DNA of 9,980 nucleotides from JACVRW01 sp046735115. GTDB lineage: Bacteria > Actinomycetota > Thermoleophilia > Solirubrobacterales > Thermoleophilaceae. The position numbers and the translations under genes were made by a program. Below the pieces are notes generated by a model that worked only from the letters and a program-made list of their open reading frames with translations, was not told where the DNA came from and searched no databases. This document shows, in pieces, positions 1 to 6,596 of this stretch (position 1 is its first letter; each line of letters starts with the position of its first letter). The stretch lies in NCBI GenBank assembly GCA_046735115.1, contig JBKPSR010000038.1:1-9980 (forward strand), written 5' to 3'.

Positions 1-1106
1 GCGCCCGCCCCGTCGGCGCCCGCGCCGGCCGGGGGGCTCGCGGTGCCGCCCGCCGCGAGCCCGGAGAAGACGTTCGACGAGCCGAGCCCGTTCCGCAGCA
101 GGTGCTGGATGAGGAAGCCCTCCTCGTTCGTCGCCGCGCCACCGACCCGCGCGACCGTCCTCTCGCCCGACTTCCGCAGCAGCGAGGCGGCCTCGGACAG
201 CGCGCGCTCCCAGGTCGTCTCGCGCAGGAAGCCGCCGATCCGGGCCATGGGCGCCGTGATGCGGCCATCCGACGCGAACGACTGGTAGCCGAAGCGGCCC
301 TTGTCGCAGAGCCAGCCGTCGTCCACATCCTCGTTGTCCCGGGCGAGCACGCGAACGACCTTGGCGTCGTCGCGAACGGTCAGCTTGACGTTGCAGTGGG
401 AGGGACAGAGGGTGCAGACCGTGCCCGAGTCCTCGATGTCCCACGGGCGCGCCCGGAACCGGTAGGCGCTCGAGGTCAGTGCTCCCACCGGGCACAGCTC
501 GATGATGTTCCCGCTGAAAGGAGCGACGTACGGGCGTCCGTTGTGCGTGCCGACGAAGGTGTGGTCGCCGCGGTCGAGGAAGACCAGCTGGTGGTCCTCG
601 GCCACCTCCTGCGAGAAACGCACGCAGCGGTAGCAGAGGATGCAGCGTTCGCGGTCGATCGCCACGAGCGGCGACAGCTCGAGGGGCTTCTTGAAGTGCC
701 GCTTCGGCTCGATGAAGCGCGAGCGGCCGGCTCCCCAGCCGAACGAGATGTCCTGAAGCGGGCACTCGCCACCCTTGTCGCACACGGGGCAGTCGAGCGG
801 ATGGTTCACCAGCAGGAACTCCACGACAGCGTTCTGCGCATGCTTCACGCGGTCGGAGGTGGTGTTCACGACCATTCCGTCGCGCACCGGGGTCGAGCAC
901 GACGTCTGCAGCTTCGGGATCCCCTCGATCTCCACGAGGCACATGCGGCATGCGCCCACCGGGTGCCCGAGCTTCGGCTCGTAGCAGAAGTAGGGGATCT
1001 CCACGTCGCCGTGCTTCGCGGCGTCGACGAGCATCGACCCCTCCGGCGCGCGCACCTGCTTGCCGTCGATCTCGAAGGTGATCCAGTTCTGCTCGGGGCG
1101 GGCCAT
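1..1106 (-). CDS. nuoG: NADH-quinone oxidoreductase subunit G, N-terminal 368 residues (3' end beyond window)
   Basis: This is the large iron-sulfur subunit of the complex I peripheral arm. It passes electrons from NuoF/FMN toward NuoB and sits on the cytoplasmic face. The translation from the ATG at 1106 shows every expected cluster. N1b [2Fe-2S] is C41-x11-C53-x2-C56-x13-C70. N5 is H102-x3-C106-x2-C109-x5-C115, within HPLDCPVCDKGGECPLQD. N4 is C155, C158, C161 and C205. The extra N7 cluster is C231-x2-C234-x3-C238-x28-C267, followed by the start of the molybdopterin-oxidoreductase-like domain. The gene starts 4 nt after the nuoF stop and has no clear ribosome binding site, so it probably relies on coupled translation. 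Residues 349-368 are a Gly/Ala/Pro-rich stretch, unusual for the fold. The reading frame is open to base 1, so the C-terminal half is not seen. Confidence 0.96.
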   Translation of the reverse strand, partial: MARPEQNWITFEIDGKQVRAPEGSMLVDAAKHGDVEIPYFCYEPKLGHPVGACRMCLVEIEGIPKLQTSCSTPVRDGMVVNTTSDRVKHAQNAVVEFLLVNHPLDCPVCDKGGECPLQDISFGWGAGRSRFIEPKRHFKKPLELSPLVAIDRERCILCYRCVRFSQEVAEDHQLVFLDRGDHTFVGTHNGRPYVAPFSGNIIELCPVGALTSSAYRFRARPWDIEDSGTVCTLCPSHCNVKLTVRDDAKVVRVLARDNEDVDDGWLCDKGRFGYQSFASDGRITAPMARIGGFLRETTWERALSEAASLLRKSGERTVARVGGAATNEEGFLIQHLLRNGLGSSNVFSGLAAGGTASPPAGAGADGAG

Positions 1107-1110
1107 GGGC

Positions 1111-2442
1111 TTACGCCGGCCCCGCCTCGGGCACCGCCGCGAGCTCGGGCGCGCCGAGGTGCTCCAGCTGGGCCAGGTCGCGCCGCCGGCGCGCCTCCTC
1201 CATGTGCTGCTCGAACTCCGCGCGGAAGTACTTGAGCATCGACGCCACCGGCATCGCCATCGAGTCGCCCAGGACGCACAGGCAATTGCCGATGATGTTG
1301 CCCTGGACCTGGTCGAGGATGTCGAGGTCCATCGGCGTGCCCTCGCCCTCGTCAATCCGCTCGAGCATCTTCACCGTCCAGTTGGTGCCCTCCCGGCACG
1401 GCACGCACTTGCCGCACGACTCGTGTCGGTAGAACTCGGCGAGCCGCAACGCGAGCGGCACGAGCGGCTCGGAGTCGTCGACCACGATGATCGCGCCCGA
1501 GCCGAGCATCGAGCCGGCCTCCGCCATCGCCTCGAAGGTGTAGGGCAGGTCGAGGTGCTCCTCGAGCAGGACCGGCGCGGACGACCCTCCGGGGAACCAG
1601 CACTTGACCCTGCGGCCCTCGGGCGGGCCCCCGGCGAGCCCGTATACGAGCTCGCGCGCCGCGACCCCGAGCGGGACCTCGTAGTTGCCCGGCCGCTGGA
1701 CGTTGCCGGAGACCGAGACGATCTTCGTGCCGGTCGAGTTGCCCTCGCCCCACTGCCTGAACCAGTCAGCGCCGTGCTCGATGATGAGCGGCGCGTTGCA
1801 GAGCGTCTCGACGTTGTTGATGAGCGTCGGACCTTGGTAGAGGCCCTGGTTCGCCGGGAAGGGCGGCTTCAGTCGCGGGTTGCCGCGCTTCCCCTCGAGC
1901 GCGTCGAGCAGCCCGGTCTCCTCACCGCAGATGTATGCGCCCTTGCCGCGGTGGACGACCAGGTCGAAGCTGTGGTCGGAATCGAGGATGCGCTCGCCCA
2001 GGTAACCCTTCTCGTAGGCCTGCGCGACGGCCGCGTCGAGGATGTCCGCCTGCAGCTCGTATTCGCCGCGGATGAAGATGAAGCCCTTGTTGGCACCCGC
2101 AGCGATCGAGCCGATGATGCAACCCTCGACCAGCAGGTGGGGGTTCTTCTGCATCAGGAGGCGATCCTTGAACGTGCCCGGCTCGGACTCGTCCGCGTTG
2201 CAGCACAGGTACTTGTCCATCGCCCCCTTTGGGATGAAGCTCGCCTTCTTCCCCATGGAGAACCCAGCCCCGCCGCGGCCGCGCAGGCCCGACTCCTCGA
2301 GCTCGTGCAGCACCGCCTCGGGGGTCATCTCGAGCAGCGCCTTGCGCATGGAGCCGTAGCCGCCCAGGCGCTCGTACACGTCGATCGTGTGGAGGTCGGG
2401 CTCGTCGATGTTCGCGAGCAGGACGCGGGTCTCCTGAATCAC
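1111..2442 (-). CDS. nuoF: NADH-quinone oxidoreductase subunit F (NADH/FMN-binding, 443 aa)
   Basis: NuoF oxidises NADH with FMN and passes electrons to cluster N3 at the tip of the peripheral arm. The glycine-rich nucleotide/FMN segment GLRGRGGAGFSMGKKASF is at residues 52-69. The conserved CNADESEPGTFKDR is at 81-94. The second flavin-site segment, starting GAYICGEETG and ending KPPFPA, is at 168-197. Cluster N3 ligands are C343, C346 and C349 in ESCGKCVPCREG, with C389 in CVLGD as the likely fourth. The nearby C387 makes a C-x-C pair and is less likely. The length is normal for the family. I chose the GTG at 2442 because it overlaps the nuoE stop as GTGA and has AGGAGGG 6 nt upstream. The frame stays open upstream to 2829, but that part lies inside nuoE and looks nothing like NuoF. 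The gene is followed 4 nt later by nuoG. Confidence 0.97.
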   Translation of the reverse strand: MIQETRVLLANIDEPDLHTIDVYERLGGYGSMRKALLEMTPEAVLHELEESGLRGRGGAGFSMGKKASFIPKGAMDKYLCCNADESEPGTFKDRLLMQKNPHLLVEGCIIGSIAAGANKGFIFIRGEYELQADILDAAVAQAYEKGYLGERILDSDHSFDLVVHRGKGAYICGEETGLLDALEGKRGNPRLKPPFPANQGLYQGPTLINNVETLCNAPLIIEHGADWFRQWGEGNSTGTKIVSVSGNVQRPGNYEVPLGVAARELVYGLAGGPPEGRRVKCWFPGGSSAPVLLEEHLDLPYTFEAMAEAGSMLGSGAIIVVDDSEPLVPLALRLAEFYRHESCGKCVPCREGTNWTVKMLERIDEGEGTPMDLDILDQVQGNIIGNCLCVLGDSMAMPVASMLKYFRAEFEQHMEEARRRRDLAQLEHLGAPELAAVPEAGPA

Positions 2443-3338
2443 GCCTCGCCCTCCTCTTCGTCCTCGGGCTCGAGCACGTCGTGGGTGAAGGGGTCGACGT
2501 CCTCTCCCGCGTAGCTCGTGCCAGGTGCGAGCGGCTCGGGGACCTCGCGTGGGTGCGGCGGCGGCCCCTTGGCGGGCGGCGGCTCCTGCTGGTCGGCCTC
2601 GGGCCACGCGCCGCCGGCCGGCTCGATCTTCGGGTGCTCCGGCTCCCCCTCCGGCTGAGGTGCCGGATAAGGCACCTGGTAGCCGGGATCCTCCAGACCC
2701 CGGCCCGGGAGGACTGTCTCGCCGGCCCCCAGCTGGCGGATCGCCTCCGGCGCGTCCTCGACCGACATCGGGCCCACGTAGCGGCCGTCGAAGGAAGCCA
2801 TCGGGGCCATGTCGCACGCGCCCAGGCACTCGAACTCACGGAGGTCGAGGTCGTCCATGCCCTGGCGCTCGGCCTCGTCGACGAGCGCGTCGTAGACCTT
2901 CCGCGCGTTCCGCACGTGGCAGGCGACGCTCGTGCACACGTAGACGTAGCGGCCCGCGGGGCCCGCGGTGCGGAGCATGTCGTAGAAGGTGGCCACGCTC
3001 GAGAGGTAGGCGGGCGTGACCTGCATGACCGCGGCGACCTGCCTTAACGCGATCGGCGAGCACCAGCCGTGCACCTTCTGCGCCGCGCCGAGCGCCGGCA
3101 GCGTGGCCGAGTGGCGGTCGGGATAGAGCCGCATCAGGCGCTCGATCTCGGCGCGCAGCCCGTCGGGCACCTCGACCTCGGCCGGGTCGGGGATGGTCGC
3201 CGGATCAGCCTCGAGGTCGACCGCCTCGTCCCAGCCGGGCGGGAGCGGCGTGGCGCGGATCGCGCCCTCGTCACGGACCTCCTCCATGGCCCTGCCCGAG
3301 GTCGCGGGCGTGCCCGCGACGGAGGGGTCTCCGGCCAT
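2439..3338 (-). CDS. nuoE: NADH-quinone oxidoreductase subunit E with long terminal extensions (299 aa)
   Basis: This is the thioredoxin-like [2Fe-2S] subunit of complex I that carries cluster N1a beside NuoF. The core occupies about residues 60-210. Cluster ligands are C135-x4-C140 and C171-x3-C175 (CTSVAC and ECLGACDMAP), the standard NuoE pattern. The protein is clearly longer than the usual roughly 160-240 residues. A charged N-terminal segment of about 58 residues precedes the helical domain. A Pro/Glu-rich tail of about 85 residues follows the core and ends in an acidic run (PEDEEEGEA), predicted disordered. The ATG at 3338 abuts the nuoD stop, with a weak GGGGTGG upstream inside nuoD. 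An in-frame ATG at 3287 (residue 18) is a possible alternative start. The stop overlaps the nuoF GTG. Confidence 0.95.
   Translation of the reverse strand: MAGDPSVAGTPATSGRAMEEVRDEGAIRATPLPPGWDEAVDLEADPATIPDPAEVEVPDGLRAEIERLMRLYPDRHSATLPALGAAQKVHGWCSPIALRQVAAVMQVTPAYLSSVATFYDMLRTAGPAGRYVYVCTSVACHVRNARKVYDALVDEAERQGMDDLDLREFECLGACDMAPMASFDGRYVGPMSVEDAPEAIRQLGAGETVLPGRGLEDPGYQVPYPAPQPEGEPEHPKIEPAGGAWPEADQQEPPPAKGPPPHPREVPEPLAPGTSYAGEDVDPFTHDVLEPEDEEEGEA
2449..2455 (-). promoter_or_regulatory. Ribosome binding site of nuoF
   Basis: On the minus strand AGGAGGG lies 6 nt before the GTG at 2442, inside the last codons of nuoE. It decides the nuoF start against the longer open frame and is the clearest Shine-Dalgarno sequence in the nuo cluster. 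It falls in the Glu/Gly-rich tail of NuoE, so the acidic codons (GAG, GAA) there double as the signal. Confidence 0.75.
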
Positions 3339-4634
3339 CTAGCGGTCCACCCCGCCGAGGATCGGGTCGAGCATCGCGACGCATGCGATGAAGTCGGCGA
3401 GCAGGTGGTCGCGCGCCATCTCGGGGAGCGCCTGGAGGTTCACGAAGCTCGGGTCGCGCATGTGCACGCGGGCAGGCTTCGCGGAGCCGTCCGCGAGCAC
3501 GTAGCAGCCGAGCTCGCCGCGTGGGGACTCGATGGCGACGTAGGTCTCTCCCGGCGGCACGCGGAAGCCCTCGGTCACGAGCTTGAAGTGGTGGATGAGC
3601 GCCTCCATCGAGGTGGCGAGCTCGTGACGGGGCGGCAGGGCGACCTTGCGGTTCGGGGTGATGAATGGGCCCTCCGGCAGCCCGTCGAGCGCCTGCTCGA
3701 CGATCCGGAGCGACTCGAGCATCTCCTCGATGCGAACGCGGTAGCGGTCGTAGTTGTCGCCGACGGTGCCCACGGGGACGTTGAACTCGAACTTCTCGTA
3801 GCCCGAGTAGGGCATCGCCTTGCGCAGATCCCAGGGGTGGCCGGAGGCGCGCAGTAGCGGCCCGGTGACGCCGAGCTCCAGCAAGGTCTGCGCGGGCACG
3901 ATGCCCGTGCCCTTCGTCCGCTGGAGCCAGATCTCGTTCTTGTCGAGCAGGTTCAGGTACTGCGGGATGCGCATCCGCATGGTCTTGATGAAGGCGCGAG
4001 TCATCTCCTCGAAGCCGGGCGGGATGTCCTCGACCACACCGCCGACCTGGAAGTAGCGCGTGTGGAAGCGCTGGCCGCCCGACATCTCGAACAGGTCGAG
4101 GGCGAGGTCGCGGTCGCGGCAGCCCCACCAGAGCATCGTGATCGCACCGATGTCGAGCGCCCCCGTTGCGATCCAGAACAGGTGCGAGGCGACCCGGTTC
4201 AGCTCGAGGTGGATCACGCGCAGCCACTGGGCGCGCTCGGGCACCTCCTCGTCGAGCAGCTGCTCGACCGCCATGCAGAAGGCCATCGCGTTGAAGTAGT
4301 AGGACAGGTAGTCCATCCGCTCCACGAATGGAATGACCTTCCAGTACTGCTGGTCCTCGCAGCTCTTCTCGATGCCTGTGTGGACGTAGCCGATGATCGG
4401 CTTGACGTCCCGGACGACCTCGCCCTCGAGCGTCGTGAGCAGGCGGAGCACGCCGTGCGTGGCGGGGTGGTGAGGGCCGATGTTGATCGTGAGGAGCTCG
4501 TCGTGCTCCCCGCCCATCGGCTCCATCGTCACCGAGCGCTCGCGCTCCCGGTAGGGGACGCTGAGCGGCTCGGTCATCGTGCCCGCGTGCTCGCCGGTGC
4601 TGCCCGAGTCGGTGACGGCCGGCTCGTCAGTCAT
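3339..4634 (-). CDS. nuoD: NADH-quinone oxidoreductase subunit D (49-kDa quinone-site subunit, 431 aa)
   Basis: NuoD forms most of the quinone-reduction pocket together with NuoB. Residues 53-61 read GPHHPATHG, and its second motif histidine H60 corresponds to the quinone-binding His38 of Thermus Nqo4. RMDYL at 106-110 supplies Y109, equivalent to Nqo4 Tyr87. GYVHTGIEK (82-90), RASGHPWDLRKAMPYSGYE and the C-terminal end LDPILGGVDR are all typical. It is not fused to NuoC. The ATG at 4634 overlaps the nuoC stop by 8 nt (ATGACTGA), which supports coupled initiation, but no strong ribosome binding site is visible. The first 45 or so residues are poorly conserved and polar, with further ATGs at residues 20, 37 and 40, so a shorter protein cannot be excluded. 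The stop abuts the nuoE ATG. Confidence 0.97.
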   Translation of the reverse strand: MTDEPAVTDSGSTGEHAGTMTEPLSVPYRERERSVTMEPMGGEHDELLTINIGPHHPATHGVLRLLTTLEGEVVRDVKPIIGYVHTGIEKSCEDQQYWKVIPFVERMDYLSYYFNAMAFCMAVEQLLDEEVPERAQWLRVIHLELNRVASHLFWIATGALDIGAITMLWWGCRDRDLALDLFEMSGGQRFHTRYFQVGGVVEDIPPGFEEMTRAFIKTMRMRIPQYLNLLDKNEIWLQRTKGTGIVPAQTLLELGVTGPLLRASGHPWDLRKAMPYSGYEKFEFNVPVGTVGDNYDRYRVRIEEMLESLRIVEQALDGLPEGPFITPNRKVALPPRHELATSMEALIHHFKLVTEGFRVPPGETYVAIESPRGELGCYVLADGSAKPARVHMRDPSFVNLQALPEMARDHLLADFIACVAMLDPILGGVDR

Positions 4635-5148
4635 ACCAGCGCGGGAGCTTCGGCTCGTTGTAGGTGTAGATCACCGGCTCGCCGCCCATTGGGAAGTCGC
4701 GCCGCTGCGGGAAGCCCTCGTAGTCCTCGGGCATGAGGATGCGCCGCATGTCGGGGTGGCCCTCGAAGACCACGCCGAACATGTCGTAGACCTCGCGCTC
4801 CTGGAAGTCGGCCGTGGGGTGGAGATCGACGACCGTGGGGAGGTGCGGGTCGTCCACGCCCACGCGCGTGCGGACGTTCAGGCGGTCGGCACGCTCCATC
4901 GAGAGCAGCTCGTAGTGGACCCCGAGCCGCGGCTCGGCCGGGAGGTAGTCCACGCCGTGGACGCTCATGAGCCGCTCCCAGGGCTCCTGGTCGTCGTCGC
5001 GCAGGTATGCGATCACGTCGCGCACGCTGGCCGGGGCCACGTCGAGCGTCGCGTGGCCGCGGAAGAAGACGGTGTCCGCTACGGCGTCTTCGCCAACGGC
5101 CTCGCGGACGCGCTGGGCGATCAACTCCAGGCCAGTGGCGTCAGGCAA
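4627..5148 (-). CDS. nuoC: NADH-quinone oxidoreductase subunit C (30-kDa subunit, 173 aa)
   Basis: NuoC is a cluster-free structural subunit holding NuoD, NuoB and the input module together. The family signature is complete. EREVYDMFG lies at residues 117-125, followed at 128-153 by the segment containing GHPDMRRILMPEDYEGFP and a closing RRDFP. Length fits a stand-alone actinobacterial-type NuoC. The only well-placed start is a TTG at 5148, which overlaps the nuoB stop by 8 nt (TTGCCTGA), the same geometry as nuoC/nuoD. The nearest purine-rich stretch (GAAGAGG) is directly against the TTG and too close for normal use, so initiation probably depends on ribosomes finishing nuoB. Another TTG lies eight codons later. 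No ATG or GTG occurs before the conserved domain begins. Confidence 0.95.
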   Translation of the reverse strand: MPDATGLELIAQRVREAVGEDAVADTVFFRGHATLDVAPASVRDVIAYLRDDDQEPWERLMSVHGVDYLPAEPRLGVHYELLSMERADRLNVRTRVGVDDPHLPTVVDLHPTADFQEREVYDMFGVVFEGHPDMRRILMPEDYEGFPQRRDFPMGGEPVIYTYNEPKLPRWYD

Positions 5149-5749
5149 CCTCTTCGGTCCCCTCCGCGCGGTACCGCTCCCGCCAGCCCATCGACGGGTC
5201 GCCCATGATCTGGTCCTGGAGCTTCATGATCCCGTAGATCAGGGCCTCGGGGCGAGGCGGGCAGCCGGGCACGTAGATGTCGACGGGCAGGAACTTGTCG
5301 GCGCCCTGGACGACCGCGTAGTTGTTGAACATGCCGGCGCTCGACGAGCACGCGCCCATCGCGATCACCCACTTCGGCTCGAGCATCTGCTCGTAGAGCC
5401 GGCGGATGATCGGCGCCATCTTGATCGACACCCGGCCCGACAGGATCAGCAGGTCGGCCTGGCGAGGCGAGAAGCGGATCACCTCGGCCCCGAAGCGCGA
5501 GAGGTCGTTCCGCGGCGAGCCGATCACGGTGATCATTTCGATCGCGCAGCAGGCGAGTCCGAACCCGAGCGGGAAGAGCGCGTTCTTGCGCGCCCAGTTC
5601 TGAGCCGTCTCGAGCTTTGTGAACAGGAGCCGCTGCTCGACCTCGCGCTCGAGGTCCTCGTCCTCGAGCTCGCCACGTAGGAGCTGCTGGGCCTTCAGCT
5701 GGCGGACGCGCAGGCTGTCGCCGTCGATCTTCGTCCGCGTCACTTCCAC
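5141..5749 (-). CDS. nuoB: NADH-quinone oxidoreductase subunit B (cluster N2 subunit, 202 aa)
   Basis: NuoB carries N2, the last iron-sulfur cluster before quinone. Counting from the GTG at 5749, the N2 ligands are the tandem C67-C68 in GLACCAIEM, C134 in MGACSSSAGMF and C163 in VPGCPPRPE, a complete set. The N-terminal ~50 residues before the core are charged and variable. Three in-frame GTG starts are possible: 5770, 5749 and 5743. I prefer 5749 because GGAGGGGAG ends 7 nt upstream. The start at 5743 overlaps the nuoA stop as GTGA but has a 13-nt spacer. The start at 5770 would lie within and before the ribosome binding site. Whichever is used, the gene overlaps nuoA, and its stop overlaps nuoC by 8 nt. 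Confidence 0.96.
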   Translation of the reverse strand: MEVTRTKIDGDSLRVRQLKAQQLLRGELEDEDLEREVEQRLLFTKLETAQNWARKNALFPLGFGLACCAIEMITVIGSPRNDLSRFGAEVIRFSPRQADLLILSGRVSIKMAPIIRRLYEQMLEPKWVIAMGACSSSAGMFNNYAVVQGADKFLPVDIYVPGCPPRPEALIYGIMKLQDQIMGDPSMGWRERYRAEGTEEVA

Positions 5750-6096
5750 TCGAGCGCTCCCCTCCGCCACACGAACGCGAGCGCCACGAGCAGCAGGACC
5801 ACGAAGACGATCGTCTCCACCAGCGCGAACACGCCGAACGCATCGAGCTTCAGCGCCACCGGATACAGGAAGACGACCTCGATGTCGAACAGGATGAAGA
5901 GCATCGCGATCAGGTAGAAGCTGATCCCGAACCGGAACGACTTCTTGACGTCCGACGGCAGGCCGCTCTCGTACGGTTCCCGCTTCACCCCGATCGGGCG
6001 CTTGGGGCCCAGCGCGTAGTTGGCGAACGTGAAGACCGTCCCGATTCCGATTCCAAGCAGGAGGAAGACCAGGGCGGGCAGGTAGCTCTTCAGCAT
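5740..6096 (-). CDS. nuoA: NADH-quinone oxidoreductase subunit A (membrane subunit, 118 aa)
   Basis: NuoA (ND3 homologue) is a three-helix membrane subunit at the junction of the peripheral and membrane arms, next to the quinone channel. Hydrophobic helices lie at about residues 5-27, 57-80 and 88-109. The conserved loop GPKRPIGVKREPYESG is at 30-45, and FDIEVVFLYPV at 70-80 contains the family's acidic residues D71 and E73. The loop has Ser44 where mitochondrial ND3 has the switch cysteine, as in many bacteria. It is the first gene of the nuo operon. The ATG at 6096 has no Shine-Dalgarno sequence at normal distance, only TTGGA directly against it, so a short-leader or leaderless message is possible. 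It overlaps nuoB at its 3' end. Confidence 0.96.
   Translation of the reverse strand: MLKSYLPALVFLLLGIGIGTVFTFANYALGPKRPIGVKREPYESGLPSDVKKSFRFGISFYLIAMLFILFDIEVVFLYPVALKLDAFGVFALVETIVFVVLLLVALAFVWRRGALEWK
5757..5765 (-). promoter_or_regulatory. Ribosome binding site of nuoB, inside the nuoA 3' end
   Basis: The minus strand reads GGAGGGGAG here, 7 nt before the GTG at 5749. It is built into the nuoA codons for Arg-Arg-Gly-Ala near the NuoA C-terminus. Its placement favours 5749 over 5770 and 5743 as the nuoB start. Confidence 0.6.
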
Positions 6097-6131
6097 TCCA
6101 ACTGCGAGGTATAACGCACCCTTGTGCGGGG
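6097..6131. promoter_or_regulatory. Divergent promoter region between nuoA and the plus-strand membrane gene
   Basis: Only 35 bp separate the two divergent genes if the GTG at 6132 is used. TATAAC at 6110-6115 on the plus strand matches the -10 consensus in 5 of 6 positions, but no good -35 box was found at a 16-18 bp spacing on either strand. Two overlapping inverted repeats lie here: CGCAC-cctt-GTGCG (6115-6128) and GCACCC-(8 nt)-GGGTGC (6116-6135). They could be an operator or chance in GC-rich DNA. The promoter of the whole nuo operon must lie here or extend into the start of the plus-strand gene. Confidence 0.4.
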
Positions 6132-6596
6132 GTGCTACATAGTGCGGAAGGACACTCGCTGAGCGAATTTCACATGGTGGTGGGGATTGCCGTCCTGGCG
6201 ACGAACCTCGTCGCCGCGGGCTGGGGGGCGATCGGCTGGGCGCGCAAGGACGCGCGGGCGTCGATCGTGTTCTGGCCGCTGCTCAGAGTGGCCCAGGCGA
6301 CGGTCGTCGTGCAGGTGCTGATCGGGTTGCTGCTGGTGGCGCGCGGGGCGTCCTCGCCGGACGGGCTTCACATCGCCTACGGCGTCTCGCCGCTGGTCGT
6401 CTCGCTCGTGAGCGAGGGGATGCGCGCCGCCGTGGCGCAGCGCGAGCTCGAGGACGTGGAGGATGTCGACGCGCTGGAGCGGAGCGAGCAGATCGCGCTG
6501 GCGAGGCGGGTGGCGCTCGGCGAGATGGGCGTGATGACCGTCGGCGCCCTGTTGATCCTCACGCTCGCGCTGCGGGCGTACCAGACCGGCGGCTAG
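6132..6596 (+). CDS. Unidentified small membrane protein with four predicted helices (154 aa)
   Basis: I do not recognise this gene by name. The protein has four hydrophobic segments at about residues 15-36, 48-70, 79-98 and 131-149. An acidic, probably cytoplasmic segment (about 103-124, with RELEDVEDVDALERSEQ) lies between the third and fourth. His14 lies just before helix 1 and His80 at the start of helix 3 (GLHIAYG), with Gln61 and Gly65 in helix 2. The arrangement loosely recalls heme-binding four-helix membrane proteins such as CtaA/COX15, but that is inference from pattern only. The GTG at 6132 is the longest start, and it follows the -10-like TATAAC by about 16 nt. The ATG at 6174 is an alternative that would drop His14. 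It is transcribed away from nuo and convergent with the nickel/cobalt transporter, sharing the CTAG stop. Confidence 0.75.
   Translation: MLHSAEGHSLSEFHMVVGIAVLATNLVAAGWGAIGWARKDARASIVFWPLLRVAQATVVVQVLIGLLLVARGASSPDGLHIAYGVSPLVVSLVSEGMRAAVAQRELEDVEDVDALERSEQIALARRVALGEMGVMTVGALLILTLALRAYQTGG

Noticed and set aside
1060..2514. Long plus-strand open frame (484 codons) opposite nuoF, and similar ones at 102-1235 and 3069-3857
   Set aside because: They lie antisense to well-supported nuo genes, have Arg/Ala/Leu/Val-biased products with no recognisable motif, and are expected from high GC at codon position 3 on the real strand.
2443..2829. Upstream extension of the nuoF frame
   Set aside because: It overlaps the nuoE coding sequence, has no NuoF-like content, and the GTG at 2442 has a proper ribosome binding site and stop/start overlap.
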